In this document: positions 49,401-61,400 of the stretch, in pieces | Numbering within the stretch: the first letter of the stretch is position 1 | How the letters are laid out: each line of letters starts with the position of its first letter | Assembly: GCA_949126835.1 (NCBI GenBank) | Contig: OX421500.1 | Coordinates: forward strand, 31,394,641-31,458,640 | Reading direction: 5' to 3' | Length of the DNA: 64,000 bases | Source: Anisus vortex | Lineage: Eukaryota > Mollusca > Gastropoda > Planorbidae | Made by a program: the position numbers and the translations under genes | The notes under the pieces: generated by a model | What the model saw: the letters and a program-made list of their open reading frames with translations, nothing else | What the model was told of the DNA's origin: nothing | Databases searched by the model: none

Positions 49401-52400
49401 TGTGGGCTTATTGCCTGCTTTTACCTGTTTATTTGTATGCCTGCAGTTTCAGGTGTGTTGCTTTCATTGTTTTATTTCATGCACAACATTTGTTGTAAAC
49501 ATGTTGTCATTCACAATTCAATCAGAATCTTTAAAAAAAAATAACCCCAACTAAACCCAGATTTTGTTGTTGTTTCAGTGTTAGTATTTACTTATTTGCA
49601 GTGCTAAAGGAAAAGTTTAACCTGCAAGACCTGCTACTCATACACTTTTTTTTAATGATTCAAATAATTGTTTTTTTTTTGGTGTGTGTAGCTGTGTTTT
49701 TTTTTCTTTCTTTTTTTTCTGTGTTTTCAAGTTTTCCTGAAGTTGAATTCTTCCGAGGCCCCAGGATGAATGAAATGATGATTGATATTCTCTTTTGCTA
49801 TTGTCGTGAGCATGCCACAAACTCCTACAAACAGGTTTGTTTCTGCCATCTTGTTGTAATTCCACGGCATCAGCACATATACACCCTTGCCCTCTCCCTT
49901 ACCCCAAAGCCTGTCTGCTGCTTTATCAAGATCTATATCTTTAAATAAAATGCCTTCCCTCCCTCCATCCAATAAAAAATCAGATTTGATTGTTTGATTC
50001 TTTTGAAGTGGAACTTTAGGAAAGTGATGATTGTTTGGATGAAAGTTAAAAATAGTACAAACCCAATAAGAATGTTTGTGATTGTTTAGCATTTTGCATT
50101 TATGACAATTAAAGTAAAGGAATTCATTCATGTATTTTTCATGATAACTTAAGAAAAATAATTTGTTATTAGGATTTTAAACTTACTTGAAATTACTGAT
50201 TACAGAAGAGAAATGTTAAAATTATGTTTAAAATTGATTAAGAGGTTTTAAATTTTTATTATTTTTTTATTTAGAATGTTATGTAGTTGAAGCTTGTTAT
50301 ATCAATCAGAAGTTCTGAACTTTCTTATTTGGGTAGGGGGGGGGGGGAATTATTGTGACCCTTTTGTGATATGTGGCACCGGGAAGGGTTGGGATTGTCA
50401 AGTTACAGAGCTATTCTGGAGGTCTCACATTCAATGACTTGTAAATGCTGACATTTTGGTCTCTGGGCCTGGAGTTTGGGTATATCTCTAAGCCTACCCG
50501 CCTCTTGAAGGGGGGGGGGGGGCGGTGGCCAGCGCGTTCAAGTAGCGTACCGAAGGTCCCTGATTTTTCCAGGGTCTGGATAGTGTCCCTGATTCTACCC
50601 AGCATTGATGGGTACCTGACCTTAGTTGGGGTAAAGTAAAGGCGGCTGTACATTGTGTTGGTCCCACAATCACCTTGTATGCCGTGGCCACAGAAACTGG
50701 TGAATTTTCACTGGCCCTATGATCAATTTGGTCCAAAGGGTACTTTACTTTAACCACCTCTTATGGATACCATACCAGTTATTGGTTGGTAAAAGTAGAA
50801 GTGGCTGAACATTGTTTGGGCCACAACACAGTCCCCTTGCATGCCGCAACCACTATATCTGAGGTGCTTAGCTTTCATCAGCCCTGTACACCTGGAAAGT
50901 GTCCTGGACATATATTTGTTGTTTTGTTCAGCTCATCATTAATTGTATTTGGATGTTGGTTTGAATTATACAAAAAAAGACTCATATGACTGCATGTTAG
51001 ATTTACCTATTTTAGTAAACCAGTACAGTAATAATGGAAAACTCCAAACTGTGCTTTTGTTAACCTTGTTGTTGGCTGATACTAACCTTACATGTTTTGT
51101 CTTTGTCAATTGTTTTGTTTTTTCAAACTTTGTTTGGTGTATATCCTACCTAGGCCATTTTATTGTTTGGTGTATATCCTACCTAGGCCATTGTACTGTT
51201 TGGTGTATATCCTACCTAGGTCACTGTAATGCTCTACATAGAAGAGCCTCCAGAGCTTTATGCCTTCTCCCCGTCCTACTGTTTTACATTACACATTTAG
51301 CTTCATTAACCAAGAGTTTTTTTGTTGTTCTTTGAGACTCGAAGCACTGGCTTCTCTTTTGTTATGTAAACACACAACATTTATTATGTCTTCTTTAACC
51401 ACCAATGTTTATGTTGATTTTAATATTAAGAGAAAATTTTTATATAAATTTTAATGGTTATTATTAATTTATTTAATTATTTGTTTAAATAGTGTGAATT
51501 CCATTCTATATAATTAAAGAGTCAAGGGCAAGAAACGGATGAGTCACATACAAATGTTGTTGTTTTTTAGTTATGGGCCCTGACCTTTTTATAGTAAAAC
51601 ATAGTGTGTACTTTTCAATTAAAAAAACAAACAGAAATATCCATATGAAAATTAGAAAAGAAAAAACAACAACATGTACAATGGAAAAAGAGGAAGAGTC
51701 CAACTTAAAAAAGTGAATATTTCAAACACTACACAAATATGACTTCCTTTCCTCCACTGAACTCTACAATTATGTTCAGTTATAACAAATTTTATTATAT
51801 GAAAAGTATCATTTAAATTTTACAGTTTTCTACAAGTTGATTAAATCTATTAATTGTATTAAAAATATTTTTACATAAAATGAAACTTTTCAAAATGTAA
51901 TGGATATCACATTATATATATATATATATATTTATATTATATATATATATTAGCCTCCCGTTTGTGGAGGATCATTACAATAAAATAATGATAGTTTAAC
52001 ACAGGGTATATTTGATTTTCTAATTATTTCTCTTTGAATCTGATTCCAGGGAATGCACGAGCTGCTGGCACCGCTCATCTTTGTCCTACACTGTGATCAC
52101 CAAGCCTTCCTCCACGCCTGTGAGATAGAATCTGTCAAGTAAGTGCATCGCCACCGCCACCCCACCCCCCCCTCTTTTAAAACTCTGCATTGTATTTTAT
52201 CCCAGCAGTTAATGGAGTTTGGGTTGTTTGGAGAAGAAAAAAGTGTGAACCAGACAATTCTAGCTTAAATCAGGTTTGCTGACCCAGCACAATTATTGCT
52301 CTGATCCATTCTTAGTCCAATATTTCTCTGCTCTGGCTCCATTACGAGCGCAAGCCAATGGGTCAAATTTCTATTTATTACAGTCAGACCAAGACTAAAA

Positions 52401-55400
52401 TTTTTCTGGTTTTTGAAAGCTAAATAATAGAGTAGGGTCAGTTAAACTGCGAATTCATATCATGAGTAATATATTTCTTGTTAAATAAAAAAATACCACA
52501 AATAATTTTCGTAATAATTTTTAACCGTATAATTCTTTAATATTTAATTGAATTGAACTCATTAACCAGTTAGGGGTAGCAAAGACTATAATAAGATGGA
52601 CCGCTTGCTCTATCATATGTTCTTTTTTTTTTGTGCGCAATAAAAAAGTCTGTCTTGAATGACTTCTAGGCTTGCATTAAATGTTTCCGCTGTATACAAC
52701 TTTTGATTTTAAACGTAATTTTCCATTGAGAAAATCATAAGGAATTACTAAATCGGAAGTCTAGTGGACTTAGTGCGATAGGAAATTCCAATACTAAAAA
52801 AAATATCAAAGCAAGCGTCCCATCTTATTATAGTCTTTGGGGATAGTAAGAATTTTAACCTGCCTAACTCTTGCTATAGTCGTGAATAAAAATGCCAAAC
52901 TCGGCCCCTGGTGTGGGTGAGTGTACATCCAGGACAAACTTCATTTATTGTATTTATATATTGTACAATTTTCAGCTACTGCTGTGAAGCTGACAGGTTA
53001 GCATTGTGCTTATTATTTGCACCAGATATAGAACATGCTGGTTGCTATATATATATATATCTTTTCTTTATCTGTTCATTATTTGAGCTGCTGTTGTTTC
53101 AGGCCTTAAAAAGACAATTTGAAACACATTTTCATTTCACTCTTAATTAAAAGTAAAAGCTTTTGTTTCTTAGCATTTTTAAACCAAATATAGTTTTTCT
53201 AGTATAATTTATATTTCTTATTGAATCTATCATATAGAAAAGCAATCATAATATTGTTAAACTTGTGAATTTGTTTTTTAAATGTGTAAATACTTAATTG
53301 TGTTAAATAAAATAATTTTTCTGGAAAGAATCTTTTTATTTAATATACCGGTATAATATTTTTTTTCTATTGTTTTTTTTTTCTCTACCTATATAAACAA
53401 TGGCTTTTTTTAAACCTATTTTTTTTAAGTCAAAATTTGCTGCAGTGGTCTTATATACCAACATGCCAGTTAGTCTCATTTTCCATATATGCTTTCTAGG
53501 TTTATTTATGATTATTTAATCATATCTGTAAAAAAAAATGTACCAAATATTTTTGTTATTGGTCGTGTTTATTCCAATTCTGTAGCTTTTATTTTCCCAT
53601 TCTTTGGTTATGGTTTTACTGAGTTTATATTTCTTACTGCACTTGCTTAGTAATTTATTTTTTTAAAAGAGCAAGAGTTTAAGAAGAATATTAAAAGGAA
53701 AGAGATCACTTTAATTTTACAGTCCTTTAAAAAAAAAATATTCAAAATATTGACATATTGAATCAGTGTATACCACATTTTCACACTAAAATTAAAAATG
53801 TCTTTTATGCAGATTTTGTTTAATATTGAGCAAAATGTCCTGTAAAGATACATTTATTTAAAAAGTACCATTCTGTGGGTCTTATCACATTTAGTCTATC
53901 AGAGCCTCAGTGGAACAACTTATTTTAATGACACCTCTAAACAAATCATAGAACTAACAAAGAAAATATGTATGCTATCCGAATGGTGGAACTCTGTCTG
54001 AAAGAAAGTTTTTATGCAAGCATGTCTATAGACACAGGCAATCATTCCAATATTGCTTTTTTTGTGTTGTTGTTATTTCATTTCTTTAATCCTTCCTACC
54101 TTCTTAAATTTTCAGGAGTATAATCAAAGAAGTCATGGACCCCAATTTTCTGGAGCATGATGCATAGTAAGTTTAAATAGTGATTACAATTTCTATAAAC
54201 TTTCTTAGTTTTGTAAACAGATGCTTGGTTTTCTTATTAAATTAAAAATGATAAATGTGACCCTCGACCTATTTTATGTTACAGCCGAAAATATGTCTTA
54301 GGGGTGTAAAATATGGATTTTCAGATTTGGATAATTTCTAATTCATTTTTTTTATTTCTGCACATTTCTGTGGTGAGTTTTTATTCTAATAAAAAAAGTA
54401 AAAAATTATTTGTTTAATATTTTAAACTCCCTGTATGTGAAAAAGCAAAATAGTAAATTTGAAATATTTCTCAAAATCAGGTTTCATACAGGGGCTACTG
54501 AAAAACATGCATAGCTAAGAGACTATTTTTCTGATTTTTAAACGGTTTTTACCATTGAATTCAGCTTTCATATCATTATAAGGATAACTCAATAACTCAA
54601 AATGACCATACGCCACAATGCGACTCATTTCGTGGTGGAGGGTCACAAATGAGCATGTTTGACAAAACTCTGTAGCCAAAGTAACCATTCTTTTATAGAC
54701 CATTTTGGTGTTCTTAGGAAAGGTGATTTTACTAGTTACATTGACATTGACACATGTTTTGACCAGTTGAGTGTCTTCAGTTGTTGTTTTTTTTTAAAGT
54801 ATCAAGGAGCTGGTCATTGTGCTGGCCACACAAAACCCTTATTTATCACTGAATCTAGTTAACTTGATGGGGCATGTTAGCCGAGCGGAAGCACGTTCGA
54901 CTGGCGAGCCGAAGGTCCCAGGTTCGAATCCTGGCTAGGATTTTTTCCCGGGTCTGGAGGGTGTACCTGAGTCTACCCAGCTCTGATGGGTACCTGACCT
55001 TAGTTGGGGTAAAGTAAAGGCGGCTGTGCATAGTGCTGGCCACACAATCACCTAGTATGCCGTGGCCACAGAAACTGGTGAACGCTGCTATGGATCAACT
55101 CGGTCCGACGGGTACTTTACTTTACTAGTTACAGGGTTCGTACAGCTCCTGGAAACTCCTTGAAACTCCTGGAAAACAAAAGGTTGTGTTCCAGGACCTT
55201 AAAACTCCTCGAAAAACTGCATTTAGTCCTGGGAAAATACTAAAAACTCCTTATTTTTCAAGGGAAATTGATTATTAATTAAAAAATCATAATCACTGCT
55301 CTTAGATTGTACTTTCACTTTTCCAGAAAGCCCTCTTTGCCACTTTCTATTTCCCCGCGCAAACGTTGATGACACCAGTGATGACACTCCATGGTTCTTT

Positions 55401-58400
55401 TTTTTACTAGATCTTGTTTTTTTTTCGATCCAAACTTGGGATGTAGGCTATATAAGTCCCCGTAATGTCATAAAACAAAAAAAAATAGCTGTGTAGCAGG
55501 GTGTTAAAGAGCTCAGCTTGGCTTTTCCAAAAAATTACTCCTGAAAAACTTCTGGAACACTCCTGGAAAACTCCTGGAATTTTGAGGCATTTTTTCCATA
55601 CGAATCCTGAGTTAACTTGGCTTCACTAATTCCATAAGCTAAAATGTTATAACTAGTTTACTGTATATATTTATTGTTTGTTTTTATTAAGTCCATAGTC
55701 ATTATGTATTTGTGACTTTCATTAGTCATAATGTATTTGTGATGTTCAAAAGGATTACATATTAAGTCTGTATTGATCTTAACATACTTTATTGTTGTTT
55801 ATAGCACAATGTTCTGTCAAGTTATGGAAACTGTTGAACCCTGGTACCTGTCCCGTGACATCTTTTACAACCCAAAGGTAAATGCTGTTGCTGCATGCTG
55901 GGATTGTATAGAGTTTAAAGTTGTTCCCTGAGCCCATTGATTTTATTTTAGCCATTCCTCCTTAAAGTTGTTTTTTAGTATGTTGCACACTGTGTTGTAG
56001 CTGACAGGTCTTTCATATTGGTCCATGCTAGCTCCCTTTCTAGCCAGTCTGTCAGCTTTTTCATTTCCTGGTATGCCAATATGTCCTGGGATCCATTGTA
56101 GAGTTATGTTGATGTTGTATGTGCTTATTAGGTAGTCCAGAGTGTGTTCTAATAGGGTAATTTCTTTCAAGCTTGGAGAGGTTTCGCTTGCTACTGTTTG
56201 AAGTGCTGAATGAGAGTCGGTGAAAATGACTATATCTGCTGGGGCAAGATGTTTGTTGTTATATTTATGTTCTACTGTATCAAGGGCAATAATTATGGCA
56301 TCTACTTCTGCTTGAAAGTTTGTGCAATAGTTTCCACATGGTGCACTTATCTCAAGGCATTTTTTATCAGGAAAGATCAGGTAAGTGCCTAGTCCAGCAT
56401 TTATTGTGGCTTTAAATGCTGAGCCATCTGTATAGATGTGGATGGCTGTATCTGTATAGCTTTCGATGGTTTCTAGTGCACCTAAATTAGGTTCTAGCAG
56501 GTTAGATGTTTTGGTTAGGCTTTTGTTGTTCAAAGAGGTTTTAATTCTTGGTTGCCTTTGTACAGAGAAATGAATCAGCCCAACAAACAAGACAACATAA
56601 AGTTCCTCCCCCGCAAAGAACAATGCACTATATTCCAGTTGAGAACATGACATATAGCACTCAACTTACACCTAAATAGAATAAACCCAACTCACCCACC
56701 TAATTGCAGACGTTGCCCCTGCTCAAAAGAAACTGTAGACCACTTCCTGCTTGAATGTCCTGAGCTGACCGACCTCAGATACACTCTGCTTCCCCCTCAA
56801 CCTACCATTACCAACACACTATATAGCAGTATTGAACAACTGAAAAAAAACATGTAAGAATGTTTGTCTGGCATTGACTGCAAGAGAGCAAACAGCTCTG
56901 CAGACTGGCTAAAAGAAGAAGAAGAGAGTTTAAAGACATCTCCCAACCATTTGGCCACTAGAGTTCACAGATATGATCCCATGTTATTGTTGAGGCTGAA
57001 TTTTTAAAAAAATCTAAAATATTTAATCAGTGATGTGTTTTTGTTATAAATGTATGGGAGGATCCCAGGTTGCTGTCAGAGTCTCTTTTCTAAAAGCTAA
57101 GCAAAAAAACATTCAGCTCTTAGAAATTTAGCACAAAAAAAATGAAAAACAAAATATAAGCCTAAAATCCTATTATTCTATTTTCACCAAAATACACTGT
57201 TCAACTTTTTTTTTTTTAAATATACATTTTATTAGATTAAAACCCATAAATTCAAATGCATACTTTATGAGCAGTTATGGTGTAGAGGTTTTTAAAATCC
57301 TAAATATTACATCTGTGGTTGTTTGTTTTCACGCACAACATTTATGTTTCCTTTTTTCAAAGTTTCTCAGCAAGTAAAACATTTGTTAAAATGGCACCCA
57401 CTGAATGAAATATGTCTTGATAAAATTCTTTGTGTAACAACTAATTAACTACATGTAATAGCATTTTGATTCATGATATTTGTTTTGTGAAATATAATTA
57501 CGAGTGTGGAAGAAATAGGCAAGGATAGCCAGTCCGTCGACAAACGCAGCTGAACTTAATTTTGCTAACTTGTTTTACAATATTTAAAAAATGTCATGTT
57601 ATATTTAATGTACACTGTTTATTCATTAAAATATATGTATATAAAGTAGAACTCATTTCTGTTAGGGGGGGGGGGTGTCTTACCAGTTAGGCTTAAAGGT
57701 GATATGATTTAAGCCTGGAAGAAAAAATAAAGATTGATGTGGGCCCCTTATAAAATTGAATGTGTCTATTGATCATTAAATTGTAAAAGTTTTCTTAAGT
57801 ATTGGTTGACTAAGTATAACAACCACATAATATAAAATTATACAAAGGTGAATAAATGAAATTGTACATTTCTTTGTTTAAGACTGGCTCCATGAGAAAT
57901 TTGGAAATGATCAATGCCACGCCCTTCTCAAGATCACAGGACTTGAATCCGTCTAGTGTCATTGTAACCAAGCTGACCAGAATCCAGGATTACATTTTGA
58001 AAAAGTTTGACCTAGAGCTCCATCAGCATTTGGAAAGGCTTGAGATAGCCCCCCAAATCTATGGCATGTAAGTCCTGAATATTAGAGATGGCCCCACAAA
58101 TCTATGGCATGTAAGTCCTGAATGCTTGAGATAGCCCCACAAATCTATGGCATGTAAGTCCTAAATGCTAAAGATAGCCCCACACATCTTTGGCATGTAA
58201 GTCCTGAATGCTTGAGATAGCCCCACAAATCTATGGCATGTAAGTCTTGAATGTTAGAGATTGCCCCACAAATCTATGGCATGTAAGTCCTGAATGCTAG
58301 AGATTGCCCCACAAATCTATGGCATGTAAGTCCTGAATGCTAGAGATAGCCCACAAATCTATGGCATGTAAGTCCTGAATGCTAGAGATAGCCCACAAAT

Positions 58401-61400
58401 CTATGGCATGTAAGTCTTGAATGCTAGAGATTTCCCCACAAATCTATGGCATGTAAGTCCTGAATGCTAGAGATAGCTCACAAATCTATGGCATGTAAGT
58501 CCTGAATGCTAGAGATAGCCCACAAATCTATGGCATGTAAGTCCTGAATGCTAGAGATAGCCCACAAATCTATGGCATGTAAGTCCTCAATGCTACAGAT
58601 AGCCTTACACATTTATGGCATGTAAATCCTGAATGCTAGAGATAGACCCACAAAGCTAAGACATGTAAGTCCTGAATGCTAGAGATAGCCCCACAAATCT
58701 ATGGCATGTAAGTCCTGAATGCTAGAGATAGCCCCACAAATCTATGGCATGTAAGTCCTGTATGCTGAAGTAATCAAAATGAGGGCTGTTCTTAACTTGT
58801 GTCTGGTTGGTGAAAAATATATGTGGGGTCAGTTTCCAAAAACCTAGATTAGTGGGGTCTCAATTTTCTCAAATTGTTTGCAAACAAATATTGTTTCATG
58901 TTTTTTAGACATTGTGAAAAATACAACAAAGAGATTATTTACTTTACATTATTCTATTTTTTTGTTCATTTAATATAGATTTGGTTTTTTTTTTTTTACA
59001 GCTGATTTTGTGACTTACAATTTTGTGTGATATGAATTAGGTTTTTAATTGTACATGTGTTTTAATAATTTAAAATGACTATTTCTGTCATTAAAGATAC
59101 CAGTTAGGCACATCAGAATATTTTTTACTTTAAAAAAACTATTTATTCATTGTTTAGCTTGTGTTTTGTAAAAGTGATTACTATTGTGACATTCCTTGCA
59201 GTCTCAGTTTTGAACATGAAAACAAATAATGTTATGATATTTATAAACAATGTGATTGAAAGTATAACATTAAAAAATATTCAAAGTGCCAAGTGCATAT
59301 ATATGTATCCATTGATTATTATATTTAAAAAAAAAAGAAAAAGGGACTCTTAGAAACATGAACAAACTTTCATTTTTGCTTGTTGAATGAAGCAATAGTA
59401 ATTTTGCTTGTTGAATGAAGCAATAGTAATTTTGCTTGTTGAATGAAGCAATAGTAATTTTGCTTGTTGAATGAAGCAATAGTAATTTTGCTTGTTGAAT
59501 GAAGCAATAGTAATTTTGCTTGTTGAATGAAGCAATAGTAATTTTGCTTGTTGAATGAAGCAATAGTCATTTTGCTTGTTGAAAGAAGCAATAGTCATTT
59601 TGCTTGTTGAATGAAGCAATAGTCATTTTGCTTGTTGAATGAAGCAATAGTAATTTTGCTTGTTGAATGAAGCAATAGTAATTTTGCTTGTTGAATGAAT
59701 CAATAGTAATTTTGCTTGTTGAATGAAGCAATAGTAATTTTGCCTGTTGGATGAAGCAATAGTAATTTTGCTTGTTGGATGAAGCAATAGTAATTTTGCT
59801 CTTTGGATGAAGCAATAGTAATTTTGCTTGTTGAATGAAGCCATAGTAATTTTGCTTGTTGAATGAATCAATAGTAATTTTGCTTGTTGGATGAAGCAAT
59901 AGTAATTTTGCTTGTTGGATGAAGCAATAGTAATTTTGCTTGTTGAATGAAGCCATAGTAATTTTGCTTGTTGAATGAATCAATAGTAATTTTGCTTGTT
60001 GAATGAAGCAATAGTAATTTTGCCTGTTGGATGAAGCAATAGTAATTTTGCTTGTTGGATGAAGCCATAGTAATTTTGCTTGTTGAATGAAGCAATAGTA
60101 ATTTTTTTTTATATCCTCAGACGCTGGCTTCGATTGCTGTTTGGCCGTGAGTTTCCCATGCAGGACCTCCTCATGCTGTGGGATGCAATATTTAGTGATG
60201 GCATTGGCTTTGATCTTGTGGACTACATATTTGTTGCCATGCTTCTTTACATCAAAGACAATCGTAAGCATTTTCTTGTAGTTTAACTATGACACTATTT
60301 TGTTGTATGATAAAAAAAAACTTAGTAAGTTGATTTCTTTGTTATGCTGTACAAAGTTTCAGTTTATATGTTTCAGTGCTGTCCAGTGATTATGCCACTT
60401 GCCTGACTGTTCTCATGAAGTACCCGCAGGTGGCCGATGTCCATTATTTTGTGGTCAAAGCTAGATGGCTGCGGGAGCCAAATGTAAGTTGGATGTTCAT
60501 GAATATAGAATTACTTCTTTTGGATGTGTTTACATGATGGTGAAATTACTTCAACAACAAAACAAAAATAACAAATTGATTGCTTGTTCAATGTTTTTTT
60601 AAGTCCTGCTCATGATTGGAATGGCTGAACCTCTTCAATTAGTACACATTTGTTTGTTCCACCCTTGTAACTACATGGAGTTGTTCAACTAAATTGCACT
60701 AAGAAAAGTTGTTCTACTTTTACCACCCTTAATTAAGCAACTCACACAATACTGTGCCTTTACTCTTTGAGAATCAGTAACTAGGACATTGATCAATTTC
60801 CTGTTAACGCTGCCAATGTGTTCTTTGTGGCTGTATGTTCATTACTTGAAATCATCCATAACCAGTTGTAGACATAACCAGTTTGCTTTACTCAAAACCT
60901 TGTTCATGCAATAAGTAAAACATTTGACAAAGTAAAAACCCATAGCATTTCGTGTGTTGCTTTATGCCCAGATCTTATAGTTTAAAGTCTTTGTTTTTCA
61001 AAAGAAGAAAACAAAGGTAACAACCTGGAAAAACTGTTAAATGATGGACATGCTTCTTAACTATGATTCCATTTTATTAAGTAATGCAAACAGTAGCTGT
61101 AAATATTTGATTACAATACCTATAGCCTACTAGTTGACCCATAGAGATACAGTGTGTCCATAAAAAGGTTGTGTAAAGTGTATACAAAAAATAGGGAGAT
61201 GAATAAAAGAAACAATATTTTATCTTCCTACAATATGAAAAAAATGACTGCACAGTGATATACAACACTGGGAAAACCTGGAAGCCCCAATTTGAGTGAA
61301 AGCAAAGGGAAATAACACTAGATAACTTCCAATAGCCGCTATTTATCGTTGTATTTTTATTACAGTGTATATGTGTGTGCATATGTTTATTTATATAAAA

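Larger units (their letters stand above)
55921..56924. mobile_element. Non-LTR retrotransposon insertion with 5' inversion and 11-bp target duplication
   Basis: AGAGTTTAAAG at 55910-55920 and 56925-56935 flanks the insertion. The left 720 bp carry the RNase H region on the minus strand. From about 56650 the following part of the same protein (C-rich knuckle and 3' end) runs on the plus strand and ends in an AAGAAGAAG tail. This inverted-then-direct arrangement is the product expected from twin priming. Confidence 0.88.

Noticed and set aside
54868..54940. tRNA gene
   Set aside because: A- and B-box-like segments are present, but the anticodon arm and acceptor stem do not fold into a complete tRNA, and the sequence continues into the SINE body found in many copies.
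59270..60271. Reverse-strand frame of 234 codons ending near the TBC1D5 exon at 60121
   Set aside because: It covers the 28-bp array and the antisense of a real TBC1D5 exon. The peptide is a repeat of LLHSTSKITIASFNKQNYYC type.
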